From Ruminococcus sp. UNK.MGS-30 (GTDB lineage: Bacteria > Bacillota > Clostridia > Oscillospirales > Ruminococcaceae), in assembly GCA_000980705.1 (NCBI GenBank), contig LBCK01000004.1, positions 124,001 to 188,000 of the forward strand: a DNA stretch of 64,000 nucleotides. The letters are read 5' to 3'. A program made the translations under genes and the position numbers. The notes under the pieces are model-generated. The model ran no database searches. It was not told the DNA's origin and was given only the letters and a program-made list of their open reading frames with translations. Shown one piece after another: positions 42,204-50,586 of the stretch (position 1 is its first letter; the number at the start of each line of letters is the position of its first letter).

Positions 42204-45200
42204 GTGGCGAAAATCAGTATTCAGACAACCCGACCTGTCGTTCCAATGATATACGCTTATACAACTCCCGGCGTTTCCTATCATGACGGCTGGACAAAGA
42301 TTGGATATACCGAACAAGATGTCACCACTCGCATTAGGCAGCAAACACATACAGCAGGTATCCAGTGGGAACTGCAATGGAAGAAAAATGCACTTTTCGA
42401 TGATGGTTCAGGACGCAGTTTCCGTGATTCAGATTTTCATGCCTACCTGCAAAAGCAGGGCGTTCCCCGTGAAGCAGGGACAGAGTGGTTTCAGATCTCT
42501 GGCAGTGACTCCAAACGCATGATCAATGATTTCCGTGAGAACTGTGGAGTACTGAAAACTATCGGTACTGTTGCCTATGAACTTCGTTCCGAGCAGGAGC
42601 AGGCAGTTGCGCAGACCTTTGACTATTTCCAGAGCCATCAAAACGGCGAATTTCTCTGGAATGCAAAACCACGTTTTGGAAAAACACTGGCTACATATGA
42701 CCTCTGCAAACGCCTGAAAGAGAGCAAAGGCAAGATGGCTTGTAATATTCTGATCGTGACAAATCGTCCGGCAATTGCCAATTCGTGGTATGATGATTTC
42801 GTAAAGTTTCTTGGAACAGAATCCGGCTTTCGGTTTGTCAGTGAAGTATCTGCTTTGAAGGGTAAACCTTACGTTCTGACAAGATATGAATACACGGACA
42901 ACCTTTCAAGTAGTGGACTTGCAAGTTGTATCGAATTTGTCAGTTTGCAGGATTTAAAAGGCTCGCTTTATTTCGGTGGTCAGTATGACAAGCTGAAAGA
43001 ACTGGTACAGATGCAGTGGGAACTGCTGGTTATCGACGAGGCACACGAGGGTGTGGACACATCCAAAACAGATGTGGCATTCCATCAAATCAAGCGCAAT
43101 CACACGCTGCACCTTTCCGGTACACCGTTCAAGGCACTGGCGAATGACAAGTTTCCTGCCGATGCCATCTATAACTGGACATATGCGGATGAACAAAAGG
43201 CAAAGCGTGATTGGAGTGATGTCGAGCACAACAACCCCTATGAGAATCTGCCGCAGCTCAATCTGTTTACATATCAGATGTCCGAAATTATTCGTGATCA
43301 ATTGCAGCAGGGTGTTGAAATCGAGGGTGAAACGGAAGAATATGCGTTTGATCTGAATCTGTTTTTCTCTACGAAAGCGAATGGCTCTTTTGTCTATGAA
43401 AGCTCTGTTGACAGATTTCTTAATGCACTCACCACTCAGGAGAAATTCCCGTTTTCCACTCCAGAACTCCGTGCAGAACTTTGCCATACCTTTTGGCTGC
43501 TTGACCGTGTGGATAGTGCAAAGGCTCTGGCAAAGAAGCTGAAAGCACATCCGGTGTTCAAAGACTATGAAATCATACTTGCTGCCGGTGATGGCAGACT
43601 TTCGGAAGAAGATGAAGCAAAGAAGGCATACGATAAAGTCCGTGATGCTATTGATAAGTATGATAAGACAATTACACTGTCTGTCGGTCAGCTTACTACA
43701 GGTATAACGATTCCCGAATGGACAGCGGTGCTGATGCTGTCTAATATCAAATCTCCTGCTTTATATATGCAAGCAGCTTTCCGTAGCCAGAATCCGTGGA
43801 GATACACAGAGTGCGGCGAAATGCGTGTTAAGCAGAATGCGTATGTGTTTGACTTTGACCCTGCAAGAACACTGATTATCTTTGAAGAATTTGCAAATGA
43901 CCTGAATTCCAGTACGTCTGGAGGTAAAGGCGATAGTGATTCCAGAAAGCAGAATGTCCGTGTGCTGCTCAATTTCTTCCCTGTTATCGGCGAGGACGAG
44001 CAGGGCGAAATGGTGGAGCTTGATGCGGAAAAGGTGCTGTCCATTCCGAGAAGGATTCGTTCTTTGGAGGTCGTTCGTCGTGGCTTCATGTCGAATTTTC
44101 TGTTTCAGAATATTGCAAACATCTTTAATGCACCGCCGGAGGTTATTGATATTATCAGTTCTCTGCCGAATGCGCCGGAGGGCGATTTGGTGGACGTATC
44201 ACCGCAGACAAGAGAGGATTTGTCTGTCAATGATGAGGGCGAAGTGGATTTGCCGGATGAATTTGTGATTGGCAGGTCACAGAAAGTATTCGGTGATAAA
44301 ATCTATGGTGAAATTACAGATACTCTTGCACAGAAAACAGAAGAGATAGTAGCTGCTCCTGCTACTACAGAACAACAACAGGTAGAGCGTTTGCAAGATG
44401 TATTTAAAAAGGAATTAGTCGCTCCAGTGATGCAGGTGACAAATGACACTTATGGAGCAGATCTGAAAGCCAAAGATTCTAAAAAACTTAAAAAGCAGCT
44501 TGAACAGAAAGCTGACAAACTCGTTACTCAGGAATACGGAAACTACTCTATTCAGAAGAAAACTCTCGAAGCAGAAAGACAAGATGTACTTAAACATCTC
44601 CACGAAACAGGACAGTCTGCCGCCGAGGTCAATGACCATTTTGACACACTGGTGCAGGAAGCTACGGATGCCTTCAAGGAACGTGTTAGCACTGTTCTGG
44701 AGGAAACCGTTCCGACACTGTGCGAAGAGGTCGTAAAAACAGTCGAAACACAGAAGCGTGAGCGTACCAAAGAAACGATTGAGGATGCTGTGCGTGACCA
44801 TCTGCGTGGCTTTGCAAGAACGATTCCGTCCTTCCTTATGGCATACGGCGATGATTCTACCACTCTTGAGACATTTGATGTGATTATTCCTGACGAGGTT
44901 TTCCTTGAAGTCACAAGCATCACGCTCGATCAATTCCGCTTGCTTCGTGACGGTGGCTCGTATATCGATGCTGAAACCGGAGAAGAAAAGCACTATCCCG
45001 GAAAGTTGTTTGATCATGTAGTATTTGATGACTCTATCAAGGAATTTCTGGCACTCAAGGTAAGACTGTCGAATTATTTTGACGATACACAGAGTGAAGA
45101 CATTTTTGACTATATTCCGCCGCAGAAAACTAACCAGATTTTCACACCGAAGCATATCGTGAAGCAGATGGTGGATTTACTGGAACAAGAGAATCCCGGC

Positions 45201-45530
45201 TGTTTCGATGATCCTTCAAAGACATTTGCAGATTTGTATATGAAATCGGGTCTGTACATTGCGGAAATTGTAAAGCGGCTGTTCAATTCTAATGGTATGA
45301 AACAGGCATATCCTGACAAAGCAAAGCGGCTGCAGCATATCTTTGAGAAGCAGGTTTACGGTCTTGCACCGACGGAGATTATCTATCAGATTGCACTTCA
45401 CTTTATTCTTGGATTTGATGATGGTAATCTAATTCGAAATCATCATCTTCGTCAGTGTGATGCACTTCCTTTGGCGAAGAATGGTACACTAGAGTCAAAG
45501 TTGGATGCAATTTTTGACAGTATTGAATAG
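42204..45530 (+). CDS. GIY-YIG nuclease - SF2 helicase - degenerate methyltransferase fusion, restriction component
   Basis: 1108 residues from GTG 42204. Residues about 15-100 are a T5orf172/GIY-YIG-type nuclease (MIYAYTTPG, GWTKIGYTEQDVTTRIRQ). The SF2 helicase runs about 125-600 with Walker A AKPRFGKTLATYD, motif II LLVIDEAHEGVD, motif III LSGTPFKAL and motif VI-like MQAAFRSQNPWRYT. A coiled-coil region is at about 740-880. The end (about 960-1108) resembles an N6-methyltransferase N-half (FTPKHIVKQMVDLL, VYGLAPTEI), but motif I is altered (ADLYMKSGLY). This pairs with the complete methyltransferase upstream to form a two-gene restriction-modification-like system. Confidence 0.83.
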   Translation: MAKISIQTTRPVVPMIYAYTTPGVSYHDGWTKIGYTEQDVTTRIRQQTHTAGIQWELQWKKNALFDDGSGRSFRDSDFHAYLQKQGVPREAGTEWFQISGSDSKRMINDFRENCGVLKTIGTVAYELRSEQEQAVAQTFDYFQSHQNGEFLWNAKPRFGKTLATYDLCKRLKESKGKMACNILIVTNRPAIANSWYDDFVKFLGTESGFRFVSEVSALKGKPYVLTRYEYTDNLSSSGLASCIEFVSLQDLKGSLYFGGQYDKLKELVQMQWELLVIDEAHEGVDTSKTDVAFHQIKRNHTLHLSGTPFKALANDKFPADAIYNWTYADEQKAKRDWSDVEHNNPYENLPQLNLFTYQMSEIIRDQLQQGVEIEGETEEYAFDLNLFFSTKANGSFVYESSVDRFLNALTTQEKFPFSTPELRAELCHTFWLLDRVDSAKALAKKLKAHPVFKDYEIILAAGDGRLSEEDEAKKAYDKVRDAIDKYDKTITLSVGQLTTGITIPEWTAVLMLSNIKSPALYMQAAFRSQNPWRYTECGEMRVKQNAYVFDFDPARTLIIFEEFANDLNSSTSGGKGDSDSRKQNVRVLLNFFPVIGEDEQGEMVELDAEKVLSIPRRIRSLEVVRRGFMSNFLFQNIANIFNAPPEVIDIISSLPNAPEGDLVDVSPQTREDLSVNDEGEVDLPDEFVIGRSQKVFGDKIYGEITDTLAQKTEEIVAAPATTEQQQVERLQDVFKKELVAPVMQVTNDTYGADLKAKDSKKLKKQLEQKADKLVTQEYGNYSIQKKTLEAERQDVLKHLHETGQSAAEVNDHFDTLVQEATDAFKERVSTVLEETVPTLCEEVVKTVETQKRERTKETIEDAVRDHLRGFARTIPSFLMAYGDDSTTLETFDVIIPDEVFLEVTSITLDQFRLLRDGGSYIDAETGEEKHYPGKLFDHVVFDDSIKEFLALKVRLSNYFDDTQSEDIFDYIPPQKTNQIFTPKHIVKQMVDLLEQENPGCFDDPSKTFADLYMKSGLYIAEIVKRLFNSNGMKQAYPDKAKRLQHIFEKQVYGLAPTEIIYQIALHFILGFDDGNLIRNHHLRQCDALPLAKNGTLESKLDAIFDSIE

Positions 45531-45548
45531 AATTGGAAGTAATGAATA

Positions 45549-46157
45549 GTGATTGGTGAAAAATTTACATTAATGCAATATTCAGTCAGCGCCATTCTTG
45601 GTCTGATTGATGTTGAGCAATTTGTTATTCCTGAGATACAGCGTCCTTTTGTATGGAAGCGCAGTCAAGTTCGTGATTTGATTGACTCTCTTTATAGTGG
45701 CTATCCAACCGGTTACATCATTACATGGAAGAATCCGGATGTAAAAACAAAGGATGGAGTTATCGCTGGTGGCAAGCACGTCCTGATTGATGGTCAACAG
45801 CGAGTAACAGCTTTAATGGCTGCTATTTCTGGATTAGAAGTACTTGATGATGATTTTAATAAGGATAGAATCAAAATAGCCTTTAATCCGTTAGCGATTG
45901 ATTCCACTAAACGATTTGAAGTACAGGACGCTTCTCACTTAAAAGATAAAAAATGGATTCCTGATATATCCGTTATTTTTAAGCCTGATTTTAAGCAACG
46001 TGCATTTGAAAACCAATATGCAGTGTTAAATGAAGACGTTGACCTTGATGAAGTATCCGAAGAACTCACAAAACTTAAAGCAATCGCTAACCGTCAGATT
46101 GGTGTCATAGAGCTGGATCACACTCTTGATATTGACGAAGTTACTGACTATAAATGA
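45549..46157 (+). pseudogene. DUF262 (GmrSD-type) protein, cut off by an IS fragment
   Basis: 202 codons from GTG 45549. The N-terminal DUF262 ParB-like nuclease/NTPase signature is intact: FVIPEIQRPFVWKRSQVRDL, LIDSLYSGYPTGYIITWKNP, HVLIDGQQRVTAL. Family members are usually about 550-700 residues, so the C-terminal two thirds are missing. The frame ends 12 bp into the repeat that starts the IS remnant at 46146. DUF262 proteins restrict modified DNA in GmrSD-type systems. This gene was probably the third member of the operon. Confidence 0.85.
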
Positions 46158-46262
46158 GCATCCCTAAAAAATGCACAAAAAGATAGGACAACAGTCCCAA
46201 AAAGAGTTATAATGTACTTGTAACCTACATTAACTCAAAGGAGTGTTGTCCTATGAAAACAA
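46146..46262 (+). repeat. 117-bp IS end, copy 1
   Basis: Identical except for one base to 48713-48829. It contains a -10-like TTATAAT, the ribosome site AAAGGAG and the ATG (46253) of a short frame MKTNTNSVL. It is the left end and promoter region of an insertion sequence whose body is deleted and fused to an IS66 transposase fragment. Confidence 0.75.
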
Positions 46263-46659
46263 ATACAAACAGCGTCTTGTAAAGGTGAAACCCTTGCTTG
46301 ATGCTTTCTTTTCATGGCTTGATGCACAAAACATCAGCGGAAAAGGCAAACTGGCAAAAGCAGTGGGATACGCACTGAATGAAAAGAAATATCTCTACAC
46401 ATTTTTAGAGGACGGTAATGTACCGATTGATAACAATCGTGCTGAGAATGCGATTCGTCCGTTTGCAGTTGGTCGTAAGAACTGGCTGTTCAACAATACA
46501 GAGCGTGGGGCAAAATGCAGTGCGATTCTGTATTCAATCATTTCCACAGCTCAGGCTAACGGACTGGATGCCGAGAAGTATCTGACTGAGCTGTTTTCAC
46601 AACCAGCAGGTACCATTCTGCTGCCATGGAAGGAGAAAAACGATGAAACTGAAGCCTGA
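46243..46659 (+). pseudogene. IS66-family transposase, C-terminal fragment
   Basis: The last 130 codons of an IS66 TnpC: KPLLDAFFSWLDAQ, VGYALNEKKYLYTFLEDGNV, PIDNNRAENAIRPFAVGRKN, WLFNNTERGAKCSAILYSII. The catalytic D/D part is gone, and the frame starts inside the 117-bp repeat. The fragment is followed directly by the usual accessory gene. Confidence 0.88.
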
Positions 46660-47185
46660 AGAAGCCGGTTTGTTTTATGAGATGTTTCTGCCGCTTCTCG
46701 ATTATGTGAACGAGAACTACCATGTCACGATGGAAACCGTTCATTTCACAGGAGAACGCATTGATCCCGGAGAAGCGGCAGAGGTGGCACAATTTTTATG
46801 GGAACGCACCTGGATTATTGATGACTACCTTGCCGGAGCTGTATTGCCTGAAGAACAGTGTGAGATCATTTTAAGCTGGAAACGCTGTGTTTCCGGAACG
46901 TTTATCATCGAACGGCATTTGAAGAAGAAGGGGTCAATCTTTATTTCTGATGACAATAATTCTGTATATCTGGTGAATGGCATTATTGACAGTTGGGAAG
47001 AAATGTTTTCGGGCATTCCGACACCGATGATCGTAAAGGCAACATTGCTTCCATTCCGGGATGTCATTATTTCGGATGGGCTGGTGTCTGCATTCCCGAT
47101 TCGATTTGGCAGAAATATGGTCGCTGAATTTAAAAACAGTTATATGATTGCGAGGATGAATAAAACAATCATTTCACGGATATGA
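46643..47185 (+). CDS. IS66-associated accessory protein
   Basis: 180 residues, MKLKPEEAGLFYEMFLPLLD. No catalytic motif is seen. This gene follows IS66 tnpC in many Clostridia elements, overlapping its end as here (17 bp). It has mixed alpha/beta text (TVHFTGERIDPGEAAEVAQF, LEERTWIIDDYLAG-like). Function unknown. It is probably a passenger of the degraded IS. Confidence 0.7.
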   Translation: MKLKPEEAGLFYEMFLPLLDYVNENYHVTMETVHFTGERIDPGEAAEVAQFLWERTWIIDDYLAGAVLPEEQCEIILSWKRCVSGTFIIERHLKKKGSIFISDDNNSVYLVNGIIDSWEEMFSGIPTPMIVKATLLPFRDVIISDGLVSAFPIRFGRNMVAEFKNSYMIARMNKTIISRI

Positions 47186-47191
47186 AGAGTG

Positions 47192-47224
47192 CAGCCGGGC
47201 AGATGTCCCGGCTGTTTTGTTTTG
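47192..47224 (+). terminator. Terminator of the IS66 remnant
   Basis: CAGCCGGG, loop, CCCGGCTG followed by TTTTGTTTT, 7 bp after the accessory gene stop. Confidence 0.75.
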
Positions 47225-47231
47225 GGGAAAA

Positions 47232-47281
47232 CCGCTGTAGGTGGGACGCGGTTTATTTTACGCTTACTATTTTACGCTTAC
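47232..47281 (+). repeat. IS66 right end
   Basis: CCGCTGTAGGTGGGACGCGG followed by TTTATTTTACGCTTAC is the reverse complement of the sequence at 48394-48429. The terminal TATTTTACGCTTAC is repeated in tandem (47254-47267 and 47268-47281). It ends the IS66 remnant that begins near 46253. Confidence 0.7.
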
Positions 47282-47370
47282 AAAAGACCGCCTGTGGAGT
47301 GAACCACGGGCGGTTAGTAGCAATGTTTAATTGTATGATAGCGAATATAACCATTGAACAAATAAAGTTA

Positions 47371-47466
47371 TTAAACCCCGAGTAATCGGGGTGAAATGGA
47401 ACTATTCAAAATCTTCTCCAGAACAAAACCAGCAAAACCGAGAATTGCAAGAATATTATTTATCAT
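47371..47466 (-). CDS. Candidate 31-residue hydrophobic peptide
   Basis: ATG 47466 follows GGGAGG (7 nt) and opens MINNILAILGFAGFVLEKIL then NSSISPRLLGV. Residues 1-19 could span a membrane. A TATAAT lies 35-40 bp upstream, and the stop overlaps a hairpin (ACCCC/GGGGT) followed by T-rich sequence. The layout (short leader, one membrane peptide, terminator) is that of type I toxins or leader peptides. No antisense RNA was established. The remainder of 47282-47565 is otherwise empty. Confidence 0.4.
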   Translation of the reverse strand: MINNILAILGFAGFVLEKILNSSISPRLLGV

Positions 47467-47565
47467 AGGCATCCCTCCCTGAATACTAGCCATTATAACG
47501 TGTTCCCATTGTTTCCATGGCATTTCAAAGGTCACCCTTATCCGAGGCAGAACATATATATTCTA

Positions 47566-48261
47566 TCATATTTTGAGGTATCTGTCAAGAAATCTTTTGT
47601 ATGATGCTACCGTGATGAATCCGCTTTTATCTTTTTGCTTTTTTAAAGCATACAGTCCTCTTGAAACATCTTCATAGCTTGGATACTGTTCAGCGAGCCA
47701 ATATAAGTACCAATTGTTCACCTTGTACTTGTCAACATGAAAAACATGATATTTATAAAACGAATTATGATTCGATAATGCCAACGCAGTATCAAGCAAT
47801 CGTCGATCTTCAATATTAGGATATTGATTAAGGACAGAATAACCTATATCCGGAAGATTTTTTATTTTGCTTAGACTCATACATATGAAAGCAACATTTT
47901 TTAAAACAGCACCCTCAAAATTAACATCCTTCATATTACAGTTGAAAAAAGTTACATTGGATAGAACAGCATTTTTAAAGGAAGAACCTTTTAAGTTACA
48001 GTGAGTGAAGTCAATATCAGATAAATTTGCATTATTAAAATTACAGCCGGTAATAATGCAATTCTGAAATTTATCATTAGAAAAGGTGGCATCCTTATAA
48101 ATTATACTGTGAATATTAGATTGATAGTTATATCTGTTAGACCAGCCTGAATATTTTCGTCCAGAATTAGTCAATACGAATCTCACTAACTTACCTGCTT
48201 TACGTTTCCTAATGATCTTTAATTTTTGTTTTGCTTTTCGTTTTCTTTTGGTACGAGACAT
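47566..48261 (-). CDS. Pentapeptide-repeat protein
   Basis: 231 residues, MSRTKRKRKAKQKLKIIRKR, a strongly basic start. About 10 pentapeptide units run from about 65 to 125 (NCIITGCNFNNANLSDIDFT, HCNLKGSSFKNAVLSNVTFF, NCNMKDVNFEGAVLKNVAF) with F/L at the centre, forming a right-handed beta-helix. The C-terminal domain is helical and aromatic (WYLYWLAEQYPSYEDVSRGL). The DNA is much more AT-rich than the phage genes. AGGAGG precedes ATG 48261. Some pentapeptide proteins mimic DNA and protect gyrase. The role here is unknown. Confidence 0.82.
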   Translation of the reverse strand: MSRTKRKRKAKQKLKIIRKRKAGKLVRFVLTNSGRKYSGWSNRYNYQSNIHSIIYKDATFSNDKFQNCIITGCNFNNANLSDIDFTHCNLKGSSFKNAVLSNVTFFNCNMKDVNFEGAVLKNVAFICMSLSKIKNLPDIGYSVLNQYPNIEDRRLLDTALALSNHNSFYKYHVFHVDKYKVNNWYLYWLAEQYPSYEDVSRGLYALKKQKDKSGFITVASYKRFLDRYLKI

Positions 48262-48393
48262 TTTATACCTCCTGTTGTTGAGAGTATACATATCAATTTG
48301 TCTGTTTTTTCTATTATACACCGTCACTCCAAAAAAGTCAACTCATCACCCACACCGGTTAGTGTCAAGCAAAAGTAGGCAGCTACTTTCAAA

Positions 48394-48445
48394 GTAAGCG
48401 TAAAATAAACCGCGTCCCACCTACAGCGGTTTATTTTACGCTTAC
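48394..48445. repeat. 52-bp perfect palindromic IS end
   Basis: GTAAGCGTAAAATAAACCGC (48394-48413), 12-nt centre, and its exact reverse complement (48426-48445). The first 36 bases are the inverted copy of the IS66 right end at 47232-47267. It is either two IS ends fused or a MITE-like hairpin. The segment 48446-48712 has another hairpin (AAATGCCC/GGGCATTT near 48557-48593) and no gene. Confidence 0.75.
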
Positions 48446-48712
48446 GGGAAGGAACTTTTTCTTTGTATCAAAGATAGAGTTTTGATAGAAATAATCATAG
48501 CGAATTGGATACAAAGATTAGGAAAAATTAAAAGGTATGCCCTTGCGGTGTAAAATGCCCTCTTGCAGTGTAAAGGCAAGTGGGCATTTGTTTTCGGTAG
48601 ATTTATTCACACTTGAGTGCTATAATTTATGGGAACGGAAAATTTGAATTTGTCAAAGAAACTTGATGACAATTAAGTGATAGTATTGCAGAAATGACAA
48701 TCTGAAATTGAG

Positions 48713-48829
48713 GACTATAAATGAGCATCCCTAAAAAATGCACAAAAAGATAGGACAACAGTCCCAAAAAGAGTTATAATGTACTTGTGACCTACATTAA
48801 CTCAAAGGAGTGTTGTCCTATGAAAACAA
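48713..48829 (+). repeat. 117-bp IS end, copy 2
   Basis: Second copy of the 46146-46262 repeat, one mismatch (A to G). Here the start codon at 48820 continues MKTSIHYSEEICKRLGLF before the reading frame enters the ISL3 element at 48866, so the IS was broken by that insertion. Confidence 0.75.
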
Positions 48830-48918
48830 GTATACACTATTCTGAAGAAATTTGCAAGAGATTGGGGCTCTTCAGGTATAAGTGTGGGTTGAAATTAGCC
48901 TAAAATCCCATAAATACG

Positions 48919-50274
48919 TCACAATCCCAGTATAGGCTTTCGATTGGAAAGTGGAATGCGCAAATTCGAGCAAACCAGGTATACCATATCGATCAGATTC
49001 TGGATATTGCGAAAGCCGTATGCTTTGCGGATGATAAGCTTAATCTTGTTGTTGGCAGCTTCAATTCTGGCATTGCTCATCCCAAGGCGTATGGCATTCA
49101 GTATATGATCCTTGTGCCTTTTTATCTTCTTGTAGAGTTCATACACAGCAGGAATACGGCTGTGCGATGCCCGCCACAGCCAATGTTTCAACTCGACCTC
49201 TGCTTCGCCCAGGTCTTTCAGTTTCAGAAGAAGCCGCAGCGATTCTTTGAGGCAGTAGGCACGATACAAGCGTTTATCGGTTTTGGAGATCATTTCAACT
49301 CTGATCTTCTGCTTTTCAGTCAAATTTTCAGGAGCTTTACCGAGCGCATAAGATGAGTTTTTGATTTTGTCAGCTTTTTCTGATGCCTGACGAATTTCCT
49401 GAGTGACAGGATCATCTTCCTTCGGTCTGCCGGGCTTGCGAGGGTTTGCTTTTTTAAGTTCCTTCACCTGCGTATAGGCATCACGCCAAGACTCCCGTCT
49501 CACTTCATCAAGTGTATCCATAGCCCACTGCACAACATGGAACTGGTCAACGCAGCGAACACAGTCGGGAGTGAATTCATCGACGCACTCTGTGATCCAT
49601 TTTGCACCGTCACCTGTGACAACCTTAATGCTTGTACGCTGTTCTTCGGTGAGCTGCTGATAGAATTTTTCAAGCACAGATTTCCCGTGACCGAGGGCAA
49701 TCCACACCACAGTGTTCGTGTCATGATTGACGATGACAGTGATGTACTTATGCCCCTTTTTGTAGCTTGTCTCATCTATTCCGATGTTGACAAGATTGTC
49801 CAATCTATGCGAGATTTCAGGTTCGATCACATCTTTTGTACGGCTGATACATCTGCCCACAGTTTCCCAATCGACACGGAAATACTCCGCAACAACGCTG
49901 CGTGGAAGATGCACTGCAAACCAAGCTGCTGTCAGGTCAAAATCCTTTGTGAAGCCGCTGCCGGGATACGCCCACGGAATATCAGCAACAACTACTCCGT
50001 GCTCAAGACACTCAATCCGATGCGTCTGGTATTCAATCTCAACAAGTGTTGTGCCCCAGTCAAGTCCTCTCCAAATGCGGGGTTTCCTGCAACGGGAATC
50101 ATATCCCGGACAGCGTCTGTGACAGTAAGGGCATTCGTTTTCGTGCCACTTGCTCGGACGTGCCTGAATGCGAATGTGGTTGACGCTATCGGCATCCGTG
50201 TAGAATTCGCAGCCTGTGATGACTGTATTCTTAAAATTAAGCAGCTTCTTGCAGAGAGACTTGGCAGATTTCAT
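48919..50274 (-). CDS. ISL3-family transposase
   Basis: 451 residues, MKSAKSLCKKLLNFKNTVIT. The N-terminal zinc finger is CPYCHRRCPGYDSR (about 40). The DDE core has NIGIDETSYKKGHKYITVIV (first D), VVTGDGAKWITECVDEFTPD (second D) and the distal E near IEAANNKIKLIIRKAYGFRN. It ends SNRKPILGL. No lesion is seen, so the IS may be active. A long hairpin (50362-50483) occupies its leader. Confidence 0.95.
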   Translation of the reverse strand: MKSAKSLCKKLLNFKNTVITGCEFYTDADSVNHIRIQARPSKWHENECPYCHRRCPGYDSRCRKPRIWRGLDWGTTLVEIEYQTHRIECLEHGVVVADIPWAYPGSGFTKDFDLTAAWFAVHLPRSVVAEYFRVDWETVGRCISRTKDVIEPEISHRLDNLVNIGIDETSYKKGHKYITVIVNHDTNTVVWIALGHGKSVLEKFYQQLTEEQRTSIKVVTGDGAKWITECVDEFTPDCVRCVDQFHVVQWAMDTLDEVRRESWRDAYTQVKELKKANPRKPGRPKEDDPVTQEIRQASEKADKIKNSSYALGKAPENLTEKQKIRVEMISKTDKRLYRAYCLKESLRLLLKLKDLGEAEVELKHWLWRASHSRIPAVYELYKKIKRHKDHILNAIRLGMSNARIEAANNKIKLIIRKAYGFRNIQNLIDMVYLVCSNLRIPLSNRKPILGL

Positions 50275-50361
50275 ATTCAGGAGTACCTCCGATGTGGTAA
50301 AAGCAGAGTGTGTACTCTTACATTTTACCGCATCGGAAAAGTTCCTGCAATGCGACCGCCA

Positions 50362-50483
50362 CCCTTGACAGAACCTGAAAGAAATGCTGTGCAGTCGGTG
50401 CCGACGGTGACGAACGGGGGAACAGCTCAACAGGTTCACCGTCGGTCAGTCATTGTAGCATTTCTTTCAGAACTTGTCAAGGG
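50362..50483. repeat. Long imperfect hairpin in the ISL3 leader
   Basis: Three nested arms: CCCTTGACA with TGTCAAGGG (50362/50475), CTGAAAGAAATGCT with AGCATTTCTTTCAG (50375/50457, 14 bp perfect), and CCGACGGTGA with TCACCGTCGG (50401/50436, 10 bp). It lies just upstream of the transposase start and may limit its expression or block read-through from outside. Confidence 0.6.
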
Positions 50484-50586
50484 CAAGCCGCCTTACGGCG
50501 GTGGCTGGTTTTGCCTCCGATTCCGAATCTAAGAACAGCTCGTTCGTTTCAAACCCTGGATTCTACCCACACATATGCCAGAAGCC

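Larger units (their letters stand above)
48866..50586 (-). mobile_element. ISL3-family insertion sequence
   Basis: Left end GGCTCTTCAGGTATAAGTGT and right end, read inward on the minus strand, GGCTTCTGGCATATGTGTGG, form imperfect terminal inverted repeats of about 22-24 bp. One full transposase lies between. The 8 bp next to the two ends do not match, so either the target duplication is lost or the element took part in a deletion or rearrangement. The left flank is an IS remnant and the right flank is rhuM. Confidence 0.85.

Noticed and set aside
44415..45155. 246-codon minus-strand frame opposite the helicase
   Set aside because: Rich in Cys/Phe/Leu as expected of antisense reading. The plus-strand helicase frame is clearly coding.
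49537..50532. 331-codon plus-strand frame across the ISL3 element
   Set aside because: Antisense of the transposase, with the transposase domains intact on the minus strand.
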